NCBI GenBank assembly: GCA_937873425.1
Contig: CALMYE010000139.1
Coordinates: 1 to 64,000, forward strand
Length of the DNA: 64,000 bases
DNA from: an uncultured Sphingopyxis sp.
Lineage (GTDB): Bacteria > Pseudomonadota > Alphaproteobacteria > Sphingomonadales > Sphingomonadaceae
Direction of reading: 5' to 3'
Position 1 is the first letter of the stretch. Each line of letters begins with the position of its first letter. Positions 17,882 through 26,629 of this stretch are shown piece by piece. The notes below the pieces were generated by a model. That model saw nothing but the letters and a program-made list of their open reading frames with translations. It did not search any database and was not told where the DNA came from. The position numbers and the translations under genes are program-made.

Positions 17882-20209
17882 TCAGATTTTCACGAACCGC
17901 AGGCGCAGCGAATTGGCGATGACGCTGACCGAGGAAAGCGCCATCGCGGCGGCAGCAATGATCGGCGAGAGCAGCAGGCCGAAGACCGGGTAGAGCACGC
18001 CCGCCGCTACCGGAATGCCCGCGACATTATAGGCGAAGGCGAAAAAGAGATTCTGGCGGATGTTCGTCATCGTCGCATGGCTGAGGTGCCGCGCCCGCAC
18101 GATACCGAGCAGATCGCCGCGCAGCAGCGTGACCCCCGCGCTTTCGATGGCGACATCGGTTCCCGATCCCATGGCGATCCCGACATCGGCAGCGGCGAGC
18201 GCGGGGGCGTCATTGACCCCGTCGCCCGCCATAGCGACGACCCGGCCCTGCTCGCGCAGCCGCTGCACGACGGCGCTCTTCTGGTCGGGGAGGACATCGG
18301 CCTCGACGTCGGCGATACCGAGGCGCCGGGCGATCGCCTCGGCCGTCACGCGATTGTCGCCGGTGAGCATGATGACCCGGATTCCCGCATCGCGCAGCGC
18401 AGCAAGCGCTGCCCCCGTCGTCTCCTTGACGGGGTCGGCGATCGCGATGACGCCCGCGGCCGTGCCGCCCACCGCGATATAGATCGCCGTTGCCCCGTCG
18501 GCGCGAAGCCGATCGGCCGCCTCGGCAAGCGCGCCCGGATCAACGTCATACTCCTCGAGGAAACCGGCATTGCCGAGGACGACGGCTTTGTCGTCGACCA
18601 CCCCGACGATGCCCTTGCCGACCGGCTGGTCGACTCCCGACGGCTCAACGAGCGCGAGACCCCGATCTTCGGCTGCCTTGACGATCGCCGCCGCGAGCGG
18701 ATGCTCGCTGCTGCGCTCAAGGCTGGCGGCGATCCGCAGGAGGTCGGTTTCCTCAAATCCGTCAGCGACCTCGATTGCAACCACCGAGGGTCTGCCTTCG
18801 GTGAGGGTTCCGGTCTTGTCGACGACAAGTGTGTCGACCTTCTCCATCCGTTCGAGCGCTTCCGCATTCTTGATCAGCACGCCGGCTTCGGCGCCGCGCC
18901 CGACCCCGACCATGATCGACATGGGCGTTGCTAGGCCTAGCGCGCACGGGCAGGCAATAATCAGCACCGAGACCGCTGCGATCAGGCCATAGGCCATGGC
19001 GGGCACAGGGCCGAGAAGCGACCAGATGATGAATGCGATGACGGCGACGATGATGACGCCGGGTACGAACCAGCCCGAAACCGTATCGGCAAGCCGCTGG
19101 ATCGGCGCGCGGCTGCGCTGCGCATCGGCGACCATCTGAACGATACGCGCCAGCATCGTGTCGCGGCCGACTTTCTCGCTGCGCATCAGCAAGCCGCCGG
19201 TCTGGTTTATCGTGCCCCCGATGAGCGCCGCGCCGGCTTCCTTGGTCACAGGCATGGACTCGCCCGTGACCATCGACTCATCGACCGTGCCGCGGCCTTC
19301 GAGTACGACCCCGTCGACGGGAACTTTTTCGCCCGGGCGGATGCGCAGCACGTCGCCGACGGCAACCGCCTCGAGCGCGACTTCCTCGTCGCTCCCGTCG
19401 TCGCGGACGCGCCGCGCGAGCTTGGGCGTCAAGTCGAGAAGCGCGCGGATCGCTCCGCTCGTCGTCTCGCGCGCCCTCAACTCGAGCACCTGTCCGAGCA
19501 GGACCAGCACCGTGATGACCGCGGCGGCTTCGAAATAGACCGCGACCGACCCGTCGGCGGCGCGGAACGCGTCGGGGAAAATCTGCGGCGCGAGCGCCGC
19601 GATCATGCTGTAGCCCCAGGCGACGCCCGTCCCCATCGCGATGAGGGTGAACATGTTGAGGCTCTTGTTGCGGATCGAGAGCCAGGCGCGCTCGAAGAAG
19701 GGCCAGCCCGCCCACAACACGACCGGGGTCGCGAGCAGCATCTGGATCCAGTTGCTCGTCTGGCGACCGACGACCTGGTGAAGGCCGGTCAAATGGCCGC
19801 CCATCTCGAGCGCCAAAACCGGAAGGGCGAGCAGGAGCCCGACCCAGAAGCGACGCCGCATGTCGCGATATTCTGCGCTCGGACCGCTTGTCGCCTCGGG
19901 CATGAGGGGCTCGAGCGCCATGCCGCAGATCGGACAGCTTCCGGGCCCCGGACGCTGAATTTCGGGATGCATCGGACAGGTCCAGATCGCGCCCTCGACG
20001 GGTTCGGCCACGGCCGCCTCGCGTCCGGCCGTGTAGCGACCGGGGTCGGCCTCGAATTTCGCGAGGCAGTCCGCGCTACAAAAATAATGATGCGCGCCGT
20101 CATGCGTCGCGACATGCGGCGTGGTCGCGGGGTCGACCGTCATGCCGCAGACCGGATCGGTCGTGGTATCGCTGCCTTTTCCTGCGTCCTGATGATCGTG
20201 CACCGCCAT
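17882..20209 (-). CDS. Copper-translocating P1B-type ATPase with YHS and heavy-metal-binding domains
   Basis: This 775-residue Cu(I)/Ag(I) export ATPase belongs to the family variously called CopA, ActP or SilP. Instead of HMA domains, its N-terminus has a YHS domain (TDPVCGM, residues 17-23, with later paired Cys CSADC) and a heavy-metal-binding domain (WTCPMHPE at 76-83, [10 protein letters not shown] at 92-101). Eight helices and catalytic motifs follow: TGES (315-318), CPC (420-422), DKTGT (464-468), the HP loop and GDGVNDAPA. The ATG with AGGAGCG is chosen over a longer frame. It would pump copper to the periplasm, where the Cop and Cus systems take over. Confidence 0.95.
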   Translation of the reverse strand: MAVHDHQDAGKGSDTTTDPVCGMTVDPATTPHVATHDGAHHYFCSADCLAKFEADPGRYTAGREAAVAEPVEGAIWTCPMHPEIQRPGPGSCPICGMALEPLMPEATSGPSAEYRDMRRRFWVGLLLALPVLALEMGGHLTGLHQVVGRQTSNWIQMLLATPVVLWAGWPFFERAWLSIRNKSLNMFTLIAMGTGVAWGYSMIAALAPQIFPDAFRAADGSVAVYFEAAAVITVLVLLGQVLELRARETTSGAIRALLDLTPKLARRVRDDGSDEEVALEAVAVGDVLRIRPGEKVPVDGVVLEGRGTVDESMVTGESMPVTKEAGAALIGGTINQTGGLLMRSEKVGRDTMLARIVQMVADAQRSRAPIQRLADTVSGWFVPGVIIVAVIAFIIWSLLGPVPAMAYGLIAAVSVLIIACPCALGLATPMSIMVGVGRGAEAGVLIKNAEALERMEKVDTLVVDKTGTLTEGRPSVVAIEVADGFEETDLLRIAASLERSSEHPLAAAIVKAAEDRGLALVEPSGVDQPVGKGIVGVVDDKAVVLGNAGFLEEYDVDPGALAEAADRLRADGATAIYIAVGGTAAGVIAIADPVKETTGAALAALRDAGIRVIMLTGDNRVTAEAIARRLGIADVEADVLPDQKSAVVQRLREQGRVVAMAGDGVNDAPALAAADVGIAMGSGTDVAIESAGVTLLRGDLLGIVRARHLSHATMTNIRQNLFFAFAYNVAGIPVAAGVLYPVFGLLLSPIIAAAAMALSSVSVIANSLRLRFVKI

Positions 20210-20260
20210 CGCTCCTGTCGCTGCCTCGGCGTGGCCGGGAAAGGTCGCGCGCGGGCTTCC

Positions 20261-20279
20261 CGGTCGGGCTTCCCGACCG
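20261..20279. repeat. 8-bp hairpin in the leader of the copper ATPase gene
   Basis: CGGTCGGG, 3 bases, CCCGACCG forms a perfect stem 52 bases upstream of the ATPase start, between it and the methyltransferase stop. It may be a weak terminator or mRNA-processing structure. The remaining bases of this 156-base gap show nothing further. Confidence 0.3.
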
Positions 20280-20365
20280 CGGCCATCGTTGCGGCAGCAG
20301 AATGAGGCCGCTCCTATCGATACGCAAGGCAAGCCGTTGCCCCTTGGATTTTCTTCGCGGTGCCG

Positions 20366-21043
20366 TCAGGCTAGGCGCTTTCTGGCGTGCAGGATGCCGA
20401 TGGCGCCGGTGGGCGTCCGAAAATTCTCGAGTTCGCGAATGTCGTCAAAACCGGCTTCGCGCATGAGGAATGGCAGCAAGCCATCGGCGTTGGGCTGGGT
20501 ATCATGGACACCATCGAGCTGCTGGATCGTCAGGCGGAACAGCCAGCGCATCAGGCGGCTGCGCTGTTCCCCATAGTCGGCGATATAGAGCGCGCCGCCA
20601 GGGGCGAGCTTGTGCCAGGCCTCGCGCAGCAGCCGGGCCTTTTCCTCCATTCCCACCTGGTGGAGGACGAGACAGATTGCGATCGTCGACGGGGGCGGCC
20701 AGTCCGCAACCGACGGCGCCGAGAAAAAGCCGACGCGAAACTCAGGCAGCGGATCAAGCTGCGCCGTCTTGGTTCGGGCAATGCGCGTCGCGGCCTCATC
20801 GGGGTCGATGCCGAGATAGCGCACGCCGTCAGTGCGCCGGGCAATCGCCAGCGCGAGATTCCCCGTTCCCGAGCCGATATCGAGAAGGATCTCGCCCTTG
20901 GCTAGCGCCATATGGCGAACGAGACGGTCCCGCCACAGGCGTTCGCGCGTTGTGACGGCGACGCCGAAATCATAGAGCGGCGTCAGAAAATGATAGCCGG
21001 CCGCCGGCGTGTAGCTTCGGTCAGCGCCTGCGGGTTCGGGCAT
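20366..21043 (-). CDS. Class I SAM-dependent methyltransferase
   Basis: This 225-residue soluble protein has the Rossmann motif I LLDIGSGTGNLALAI (about residues 52-66), an acidic motif II (YLGIDPDEAA), and a UbiE/COQ5-like C-terminal half (LAPGGALYIADYGEQRSRL). The ATG follows GGAGGAG. Methyltransferases of this kind recur in sphingomonad copper clusters, but the substrate is unknown; small-molecule or quinone methylation is only inference. It lies between the AraC-type regulator and the copper ATPase. Confidence 0.82.
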   Translation of the reverse strand: MPEPAGADRSYTPAAGYHFLTPLYDFGVAVTTRERLWRDRLVRHMALAKGEILLDIGSGTGNLALAIARRTDGVRYLGIDPDEAATRIARTKTAQLDPLPEFRVGFFSAPSVADWPPPSTIAICLVLHQVGMEEKARLLREAWHKLAPGGALYIADYGEQRSRLMRWLFRLTIQQLDGVHDTQPNADGLLPFLMREAGFDDIRELENFRTPTGAIGILHARKRLA

Positions 21044-21173
21044 CGTTCAACTCCTCCCTGCTGCTTGGCTCGCTGCGTTATGCCGCCGATGCCAGCCTGG
21101 ATAAGCCGCATAGAAGTCCGTCACGGCTCCGGTCTTGAATGTTTCGCCGGGGCAGCGCGGCGGGTGCTCCCGC

Positions 21174-21899
21174 TCAGGGGACGATTTCGAATGCGAACGC
21201 CGCAAGGCCTGCCGAAGGCGTCACCCCGAGCCATTGCGCACAGCGGCGGGTGAAGTGCGACTGGTCGGCAAAGCCGCCCGCCGCGGCCGCGTCGGCGAGG
21301 CCGCCGCCGCCGACAAGCGCGCGCAGCGCCCGCTGGAGTTGGAGCCATTGCAACAATTTCGCCGGCGGCACGCCGAAATCCCGGCCGACGATTTCGCGCA
21401 GGCGCGAAGGCGAGAGGCGGGCGACATCGGCGAGCGCGCGGGCGGTCGACAGATCGCCGGGTTTCGCGAGCGCCGAGGACAGGCGCGAATCGAGCGGATC
21501 TCCGGACATCCGGTCGAGATAGGAGGAGGCCCAGCGCCTCGCTTCGTCACCACTGGCGATAGCGCCAAGGCAGGCCGTTTCCGCCGGTGGCAGCAGCGTG
21601 GGTTCCGATCCGGCCGACATTCGCGCACCGGCGCGAAAAAGCGGGTCGAGATAGAAAGAGCGCACCATCGCGCCCTGCGGCCCCAGACGGTGCGGAACAT
21701 GCGATGCAAACACGACCGCTTGTCCGGCCGGGACCGTCATGTCGACGTCCCCGGAAATCTCGAGATCCTGTTCGACCGCGAGGCTGATCTGATGCGCCAG
21801 ATGGCTATGGGGGCGGCTGGCCCCGATGCGGGCATCGATCAAAGCCCAGCCCGTCCCGAGCATGATCGAACCCGACCAGGGGGCGGTGCTGGCGGTCAA
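21174..21899 (-). CDS. AraC-family transcriptional regulator
   Basis: This protein of about 241 residues has an N-terminal cupin-like sensor half (ASRPHSHLAHQISLAV, FASHVPHRLGPQG) and a C-terminal pair of helix-turn-helix units (LADVARLSPSRLREIVGRDFG; LADAAAAGGFADQSHFTRRC). The start is uncertain. A TTG overlapping the copD stop (TTGA) gives tight coupling, and the next ATG lies at 21863. Sitting inside the copD-methyltransferase-ATPase run, it may regulate that run; no operator was identified. Confidence 0.85.
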   Translation of the reverse strand: MTASTAPWSGSIMLGTGWALIDARIGASRPHSHLAHQISLAVEQDLEISGDVDMTVPAGQAVVFASHVPHRLGPQGAMVRSFYLDPLFRAGARMSAGSEPTLLPPAETACLGAIASGDEARRWASSYLDRMSGDPLDSRLSSALAKPGDLSTARALADVARLSPSRLREIVGRDFGVPPAKLLQWLQLQRALRALVGGGGLADAAAAGGFADQSHFTRRCAQWLGVTPSAGLAAFAFEIVP

Positions 21900-22861
21900 G
21901 CCGCGTCGGCGCCGACAAATGGTTCGAGCGTGCCGAACCACGCGACCAGCGCGAGAATGGCGAGGGCGGCCAGCGCTTCGATGACCAAGCTCCTGCGCAT
22001 GGCCGCAAGCGCAGCGTCGGGATCGGTATCGATGTCCTCGGTGTCACCACCCGCCACCGCAGCGGCGAGCGCCGGCGTGAGGCGCCAGCGATTGGCGGCG
22101 GCGAGTGCCAGCATCAGTCCGAACAGCGCCAGCTTGGCAAGGAGCAATTGTCCATAGGGCGAGCCGAGTGACCGGCCGATATTCTCGGCGCCGATGATGA
22201 GCTGGCTGTTGATGAGCCCGGTCGCGGCAATGACGAGGACGCAGACCGTACCGACCCAGGAAAATCGATCGAGGCTGCGCGCGGCAATAGGAAGCCCGTC
22301 CGGCCAGTCGCGGATGCGCCGCGGCGAAATCAGGATTAGAAAGGCGCCGATTGCGCCAACCCAGACCGCGGCCGCGATCATATGCAATATGTCGCTGATC
22401 CGGTGGAAGTTGCCCGGGGTGCCTTCGGTGGCGCCCGCATGGCCGGACCAGACCAGGGTCGCGACGGCCACCGAGCCTGCGGCGGCAAGCAGCGCAGCAG
22501 CGGTGGTAGGCCACCGCGCCATCCAGAATGCTGCGCCCAGCGCGAGGGCAAGAGCGGCGCTACGGAAAATCCAGGCCATCCCGACATCGGTCTCGCGAAC
22601 AAGATCCCAGAAGGGCTGTAACTCCAACGACAGGATGCCTACGCCCTGCATCGAAGCCGCGAGCACGCCCATCCCCAAGGTGGAGAGAAGCAGTCCGGCG
22701 GCGCAGAACCATCGCTCCGCGCGCCAGATCGCGGCCATCGGCTGCGGCCCAACGCGCTCGCTGCGTGTCAGTGCATAAAGCGGGAACGCAGCGAGGCCGG
22801 CGATGAGCATCAGGTCCGCATAAAGTGCGAACCTGATGCCGATCAGGACGGGATCGCCCAC
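21896..22861 (-). CDS. copD: CopD/PcoD-family copper resistance membrane protein
   Basis: This 321-residue protein has about eight transmembrane helices and conserved His/Met positions in the CopD fold (WSGHAG, FHRISDILHMIAAAVWVGAIG). CopD proteins work with periplasmic CopC in copper uptake across the inner membrane, supplying copper for enzymes or sensing. It follows copC by only 4 bases and its stop overlaps the AraC-type gene. It is probably transcribed from the ECF-type promoter in front of copC. Confidence 0.92.
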   Translation of the reverse strand: MGDPVLIGIRFALYADLMLIAGLAAFPLYALTRSERVGPQPMAAIWRAERWFCAAGLLLSTLGMGVLAASMQGVGILSLELQPFWDLVRETDVGMAWIFRSAALALALGAAFWMARWPTTAAALLAAAGSVAVATLVWSGHAGATEGTPGNFHRISDILHMIAAAVWVGAIGAFLILISPRRIRDWPDGLPIAARSLDRFSWVGTVCVLVIAATGLINSQLIIGAENIGRSLGSPYGQLLLAKLALFGLMLALAAANRWRLTPALAAAVAGGDTEDIDTDPDAALAAMRRSLVIEALAALAILALVAWFGTLEPFVGADAA

Positions 22862-22865
22862 CGCC

Positions 22866-23249
22866 TTACTTTACGGTGAAGCTGAATTCACTGCCCATGC
22901 GGTGGGTGTCGGCACCCGCAGCCGACCATTTGACCTTGTAGGTTCCGGGTGCCAGCGCGCGCTTCAGCGCAAGCGTCATCGACTTGCCGTCCTTGCCCAT
23001 CGCCGAGGTATAGGGAATTTTCATCGGCGCGTGATTGGCCATGCCCGGCATCCCGGTCATGACGAATTCGGTCTTCACGGTCGAGGCGATCACCTTTTCG
23101 TTAAATTTCAGGCTCACCGACGTCACCTTCGAGACGGTCGAATTGGCCGCGGGTGTCGAACCGACGAGCTTGGTATGTGCGCTCGCTGCGGCAGGCATGA
23201 GGAGCAGCGCGAAAGCCGCTGCCGCGGAGGGGAGAAGAGATTTGAACAT
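22866..23249 (-). CDS. copC: CopC/YobA-family periplasmic copper-binding protein
   Basis: This 127-residue secreted protein has signal cleavage at ASA-HT, which leaves the N-terminal His that forms the CopC Cu(II) site. The conserved strands TKLVGSTPAANSTV and VSLKFNEKVI follow, then the Met segment (MTGMPGMANHAPMKI) and a final DTHRMGSEFSFTV carrying the other His. The second of two in-frame ATGs is used because the first contains the ribosome site (GGAGGTC). It partners CopD immediately downstream. Confidence 0.93.
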   Translation of the reverse strand: MFKSLLPSAAAAFALLLMPAAASAHTKLVGSTPAANSTVSKVTSVSLKFNEKVIASTVKTEFVMTGMPGMANHAPMKIPYTSAMGKDGKSMTLALKRALAPGTYKVKWSAAGADTHRMGSEFSFTVK

Positions 23250-23279
23250 AAAGACCTCCAAATTGTGTCTGTTCTGCTA

Positions 23280-23306
23280 ATACGCAGGGCGTTGGCGTAA
23301 CCCTCA
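23280..23306 (-). promoter_or_regulatory. ECF-type promoter A, reading toward copC-copD
   Basis: On the minus strand TGAGGG (23306-23301), 13 bases, then CTGCGTAT (23287-23280). The same two blocks with the same 13-base gap recur at 23319 and 24717 and, with one base changed, at 38398. It ends 30 bases before the copC start codon. Confidence 0.75.
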
Positions 23307-23318
23307 AACATTCTGGCG

Positions 23319-23345
23319 TGAGGGGTGAAGCGATCTGCTGCGTAT
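23319..23345 (+). promoter_or_regulatory. ECF-type promoter B, reading toward the anti-sigma/sensor/sigma genes
   Basis: TGAGGG, 13 bases, CTGCGTAT, back-to-back with promoter A. It lies 18 bases before the anti-sigma gene start, as expected for an autoregulated ECF sigma operon. Confidence 0.75.
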
Positions 23346-23363
23346 ATGCAATTACGGAAAGAC

Positions 23364-23645
23364 ATGACGAGACAGTCGATGGATGAAGAGCTTCGCATTT
23401 TGAACAGGATCGATCTGCCCGCGGCGCTCGATGCGCTGGACGATCGCATCATTGGCGCGCTCGCAGTGCGCCGCCGGGAAGCGGCCGCGACGGGACGCCT
23501 CATGGCGCTGGCAGCGTTTGTCTCGCTGGGCGGCGGCTTTGTCGCGGGCAGCGCGATCTCCCAGCCCGCGGTGGCAGCAAGCCCGCTTGCCCCCTTTGGT
23601 CCGCCAAGCGCTCTCGCACCCTCCACCTTGCTGGACACGCAGTAA
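23364..23645 (+). CDS. CnrY-like single-pass anti-sigma factor (putative)
   Basis: This 93-residue protein has a cytoplasmic N-terminal amphipathic segment (MDEELRILNRIDLPAALDALDDRI), a basic stretch, one transmembrane helix (LMALAAFVSLGGGFVAG) and a short Pro/Ser periplasmic tail. This is the build of CnrY-type anti-sigma factors, which hold the sigma factor at the membrane through the N-terminal helix. The ATG with GGAAAG is chosen. It lies 2 bases before the periplasmic sensor gene, in cnrYXH order. Family membership is inferred from architecture and context rather than strong similarity. Confidence 0.7.
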   Translation: MTRQSMDEELRILNRIDLPAALDALDDRIIGALAVRRREAAATGRLMALAAFVSLGGGFVAGSAISQPAVAASPLAPFGPPSALAPSTLLDTQ

Positions 23646-23647
23646 CG

Positions 23648-24085
23648 ATGCCGTCACGCCGTCTTCTTCTCTTGGGGCTTATCGCCTTCGCTGCTGCTAT
23701 CGCTGGCGTTTTCGCCGGCCGCATAGTGTCGGACGCGCCGAAGGCGAACGAAACCGAATTGCACGCGCTTCTTCACAACGAACTCGACCTGACCGCGGAC
23801 CAGGAAGCGAGGATCGAGCAGATCGAAGCCGATTTCGCGCGCCGCCGCACGGCGCTTGAGCTCGAGATGCGGGCTGCCAATGTCCGCCTCGCCCAGGCGA
23901 TCGAAGCCGAACATGGCTATGGGCCGCAGGTGACCAAGGCGATCGACGAGACGCACGAGGTGATGGGCGAGCTGCAAAAGGAAACGCTCCAGCATCTTTT
24001 CGCGATGCGCGCGATTCTCGATCGCGATCAGGCGCGCATGTTCGACAAGAGCGTGGTCAAGGCGCTGACCGCCGATGCACGGTGA
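23648..24085 (+). CDS. Periplasmic metal sensor, CnrX/NccX type (heavy-metal resistance family)
   Basis: This 145-residue protein has an N-terminal membrane anchor (LLLLGLIAFAAAIAGVFAG) and an all-helical periplasmic hooked-hairpin domain (LHALLHNELDLTADQEARIEQIEADFARR; HEVMGELQKETLQHLFAMRAIL). CnrX-family proteins bind metal through His/Glu/Met side chains and release the anti-sigma factor. Available ligands here include His in LHALLHNEL and HEVM. The neighbouring cop genes suggest copper rather than Ni/Co, which is inference. Its stop overlaps the sigma gene start. Confidence 0.85.
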   Translation: MPSRRLLLLGLIAFAAAIAGVFAGRIVSDAPKANETELHALLHNELDLTADQEARIEQIEADFARRRTALELEMRAANVRLAQAIEAEHGYGPQVTKAIDETHEVMGELQKETLQHLFAMRAILDRDQARMFDKSVVKALTADAR

Positions 24086-24666
24086 TTCCCGACCTATCGC
24101 AGTATAGCGACCAGGACCTGGCGGCCCTCGCTCGCGCACATCGCGACGACGCCTGCCGCGAGTTGCTGCGCCGTTACAAGACCGGCGTCTACCGGCTCAT
24201 AGTCAAGCATATCGGTGACGCCGAAGAGGCGATGGACCTGACGCAGGAAACCTTTGTTGCCGGCTTCTCGGCCCTCAATCGCTATGATGGCGATCGCCCC
24301 TTCCGCATCTGGATCGCGCGGATCGCGCTCAACAAATGTCGCGACTGGGCGCGCCGGCGGAGGGTGCGTGCCTTTTTCTCCCGGGCGCTTCCGCTCGAGA
24401 GCGCGCATCAGGTGGCAAGCGACGTCCCATCGCCCGATTCAGAGGCAACCGACAGAGGCGAGCTTGCAAGGGTCCGCGGAGCGATCGACCGGCTTCCGCA
24501 GAATTTGCGCGAGGTGTTGCTCCTTCGCGGCGTAGACGAGGTCAGCCAAGCCGAAACCGCGGTGATTTTGCAGGTCAGCGAAAAGACCGTCGAGACCCGC
24601 CTCTACCGTGCGCGGACCAAGCTCAGGGAGCTGCTCGCGGGAACGTCGGCGAGGGCGCGGGGTTGA
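24082..24666 (+). CDS. ECF RNA polymerase sigma factor (CnrH-like)
   Basis: This 194-residue protein starts at GTG overlapping the sensor stop. Region 2 is visible (ELLRRYKTGVYRLIVKHIGDAEEAMDL, TQETFVAGF, FRIWIARIALNKCRDW), and region 4 ends in a helix-turn-helix (QAETAVILQVSEKTVETRLYRARTKLREL). Release from its membrane anti-sigma under metal stress would direct RNA polymerase to the TGAGGG-13-CTGCGTAT promoters, including the one before its own operon. That target assignment is inferred from promoter recurrence around this locus. Confidence 0.92.
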   Translation: MIPDLSQYSDQDLAALARAHRDDACRELLRRYKTGVYRLIVKHIGDAEEAMDLTQETFVAGFSALNRYDGDRPFRIWIARIALNKCRDWARRRRVRAFFSRALPLESAHQVASDVPSPDSEATDRGELARVRGAIDRLPQNLREVLLLRGVDEVSQAETAVILQVSEKTVETRLYRARTKLRELLAGTSARARG

Positions 24667-24671
24667 CGTAT

Positions 24672-24689
24672 CGTCCGCTTGTTCGGACG
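24672..24689 (+). terminator. Weak terminator-like hairpin after the sigma gene
   Basis: CGTCCG, 6-base loop, CGGACG, followed within 15-30 bases by T-rich runs (CATTTTAC, CATTTTTATT). It separates the sigma operon from the copA promoter. Confidence 0.4.
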
Positions 24690-24716
24690 GCGATCCTCAT
24701 TTTACGGCATTTTTAT

Positions 24717-24743
24717 TGAGGGGCGGCCCTCTCCCCTGCGTAT
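24717..24743 (+). promoter_or_regulatory. ECF-type promoter C, reading toward copAB
   Basis: TGAGGG, 13 bases, CTGCGTAT, identical blocks and gap to promoters A and B. It ends 41 bases before the copA start codon. Confidence 0.75.
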
Positions 24744-24784
24744 GGCTTTAGGAACAGTCAGTAACGGTCAGAAAGAATTTATTG

Positions 24785-26629
24785 ATGGAAAGGCGTAGGT
24801 TCGTCAGTGGAGCTTTGGGCGGGGGCGCGGCTGCAGCAATGACCGCATGGTTCCCGGCCTGGGCCCAACCGGTCTCGCAGGGCATTACGGCGCCCATTCC
24901 CACCGTGTCGGGCAACGACATCACCCTGCGCATCGCGCGGCAGACGATGCGCATCGACGGCAAGCTGAGCCGCGCCATCGGCATCAACGGCACGGTGCCG
25001 GCACCGCTGGTTCGCCTCAAGGAAGGCCAGACGGCGAAGCTCACCGTCGTCAACGACCTGGACGAGGACAGTTCGATCCACTGGCACGGCCTGATCCTGC
25101 CGTTCCAGATGGATGGCGTACCAGGCGTCAGCTTTCCGGGGATCAAGCCGCGCTCACAGTTCGTCTATGAATTCCCGGTCGTCCAGTCGGGGACCTACTG
25201 GTATCACAGTCACTCGGGTCTCCAGGAGCAGCTCGGCCACTATGGCCCGATCGTCATCGATCCTGCTGGCGCCGACCCGATCGGTTATGATCGCGAGCAT
25301 GTCGTCGTCCTGTCCGACCACAGTCAATTGTCGCCCGAGGCGATCTTCCGCAAGCTCAAGGTCAATCCCGGCCATTTCAACATGCAGCGCCAGACGCTGA
25401 GCGGTCTCCTTGCCGGTAAGGACCAGCCGCTGAAGGACCGGATCGAGTGGGGCGCGATGCGGATGGACCCGACCGACGTCGCCGACGTCAATGGTTCAAC
25501 CTACACTTTCCTCGTCAACGGCCACGGCCCGCGCGATAACTGGACCGCGCTCTTCAAGCCGGGGGAGCGCGTGCGGCTGCGTATCGTCAATGCGTCGGCG
25601 ATGACGATCTTCAACGTCCGCATCCCGGGCCTCAGGATGACCGTGGTGCAGGCCGACGGCCTCAATGTCGTGCCGACCGAGATCGACGAGTTCCAGATCG
25701 CGGTTGCCGAGACCTACGACGTCATCGTGACCCCGGTCGAGGACCGAGCTTATACGCTCGTTGCCGAGGCCAATGACCGCTCGGGCATGGGGCGCGCGAC
25801 GCTCGCACCGCGCGCCGGCATTGTCGCCGAGGTGCCGCCGCTCCGCGAGCGGCCACTCGCGACGATGAAGGACATGGGCATGGGCGACATGGATATGTCG
25901 GGCGGCTCGATGGCGGGCATGGACCATTCGGGCGGCGGCGATATGGGCGCCATGCCCATGCCGGCGAGCGATCCTTCCTGTCCCCCTGAACATGCCAAGA
26001 TGGGCCATTGCACGCCAGCGGGAGAAAGCGGCGCGATGGCGGGCATGGATCATGGATCGGGCGGAGGCATGCAGCACAGCATGCGCGACTTCAGTGTCGC
26101 GCCGCAGGTCAAGCGCGACCCGAGCGTCCAGACGATCTCGCCGATGCCGATGGATCGCATGGGCGAGCCAGGACAGGGACTTGAAGACGTCGGGCACAAG
26201 GTGCTGACCTACCACGATCTGGTGGCGCTCGAGCGCAATCCTGACGTGCGCGCCGCCTCGCGCTCGCTCGACATCCATCTGACAGGCAACATGGAACGCT
26301 TCATGTGGTCGTTCGACGGCGTGAAGATGTCCGATCATCACGAACCCATCCCCTTCATCGAGGGCGAGCGGGTGCGTGTGAACCTCATCAACGATTCGAT
26401 GATGAGCCACCCCATCCACCTGCACGGCCATTTTTTCGAGCTGGTCACGGGGAGGGGCGACCGGTCGCCGCGCAAGCATACGGTGCTGGTCCAGCCGGGC
26501 GGGACCGCGAGTTTCGACTTCACCGCCGACGCGCTCGGCGACTGGGCGTTCCATTGCCACCTTCTCTATCACATGCACGCGGGGATGATGCGCGTCGTCA
26601 GCGTCCGTCCGAAGGGAGACGGCGAATGA
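24785..26629 (+). CDS. copA: CopA/PcoA multicopper oxidase
   Basis: This 614-residue periplasmic Cu(I) oxidase is exported by Tat (signal MERRRFVSGALGGG). Three cupredoxin domains carry the trinuclear and type 1 copper motifs: HWHG (99-102), YWYHSHSG (138-145), HPIHLHGH (542-549) and HCHLLYHMHAGMM (590-602). A Met/His-rich insert (about residues 361-433) should bind extra copper and contains a CPPEHAKMGHCTP module also found in CopB. A TTG one codon upstream is ignored. The stop overlaps copB. It detoxifies periplasmic copper by oxidising Cu(I) and sequestering copper. Confidence 0.96.
   Translation: MERRRFVSGALGGGAAAAMTAWFPAWAQPVSQGITAPIPTVSGNDITLRIARQTMRIDGKLSRAIGINGTVPAPLVRLKEGQTAKLTVVNDLDEDSSIHWHGLILPFQMDGVPGVSFPGIKPRSQFVYEFPVVQSGTYWYHSHSGLQEQLGHYGPIVIDPAGADPIGYDREHVVVLSDHSQLSPEAIFRKLKVNPGHFNMQRQTLSGLLAGKDQPLKDRIEWGAMRMDPTDVADVNGSTYTFLVNGHGPRDNWTALFKPGERVRLRIVNASAMTIFNVRIPGLRMTVVQADGLNVVPTEIDEFQIAVAETYDVIVTPVEDRAYTLVAEANDRSGMGRATLAPRAGIVAEVPPLRERPLATMKDMGMGDMDMSGGSMAGMDHSGGGDMGAMPMPASDPSCPPEHAKMGHCTPAGESGAMAGMDHGSGGGMQHSMRDFSVAPQVKRDPSVQTISPMPMDRMGEPGQGLEDVGHKVLTYHDLVALERNPDVRAASRSLDIHLTGNMERFMWSFDGVKMSDHHEPIPFIEGERVRVNLINDSMMSHPIHLHGHFFELVTGRGDRSPRKHTVLVQPGGTASFDFTADALGDWAFHCHLLYHMHAGMMRVVSVRPKGDGE

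Noticed and set aside
25581..25590. Further CTGCGTAT inside copA
   Set aside because: It lies in coding sequence and has no TGAGGG 13 bases before it, so it is a chance match.
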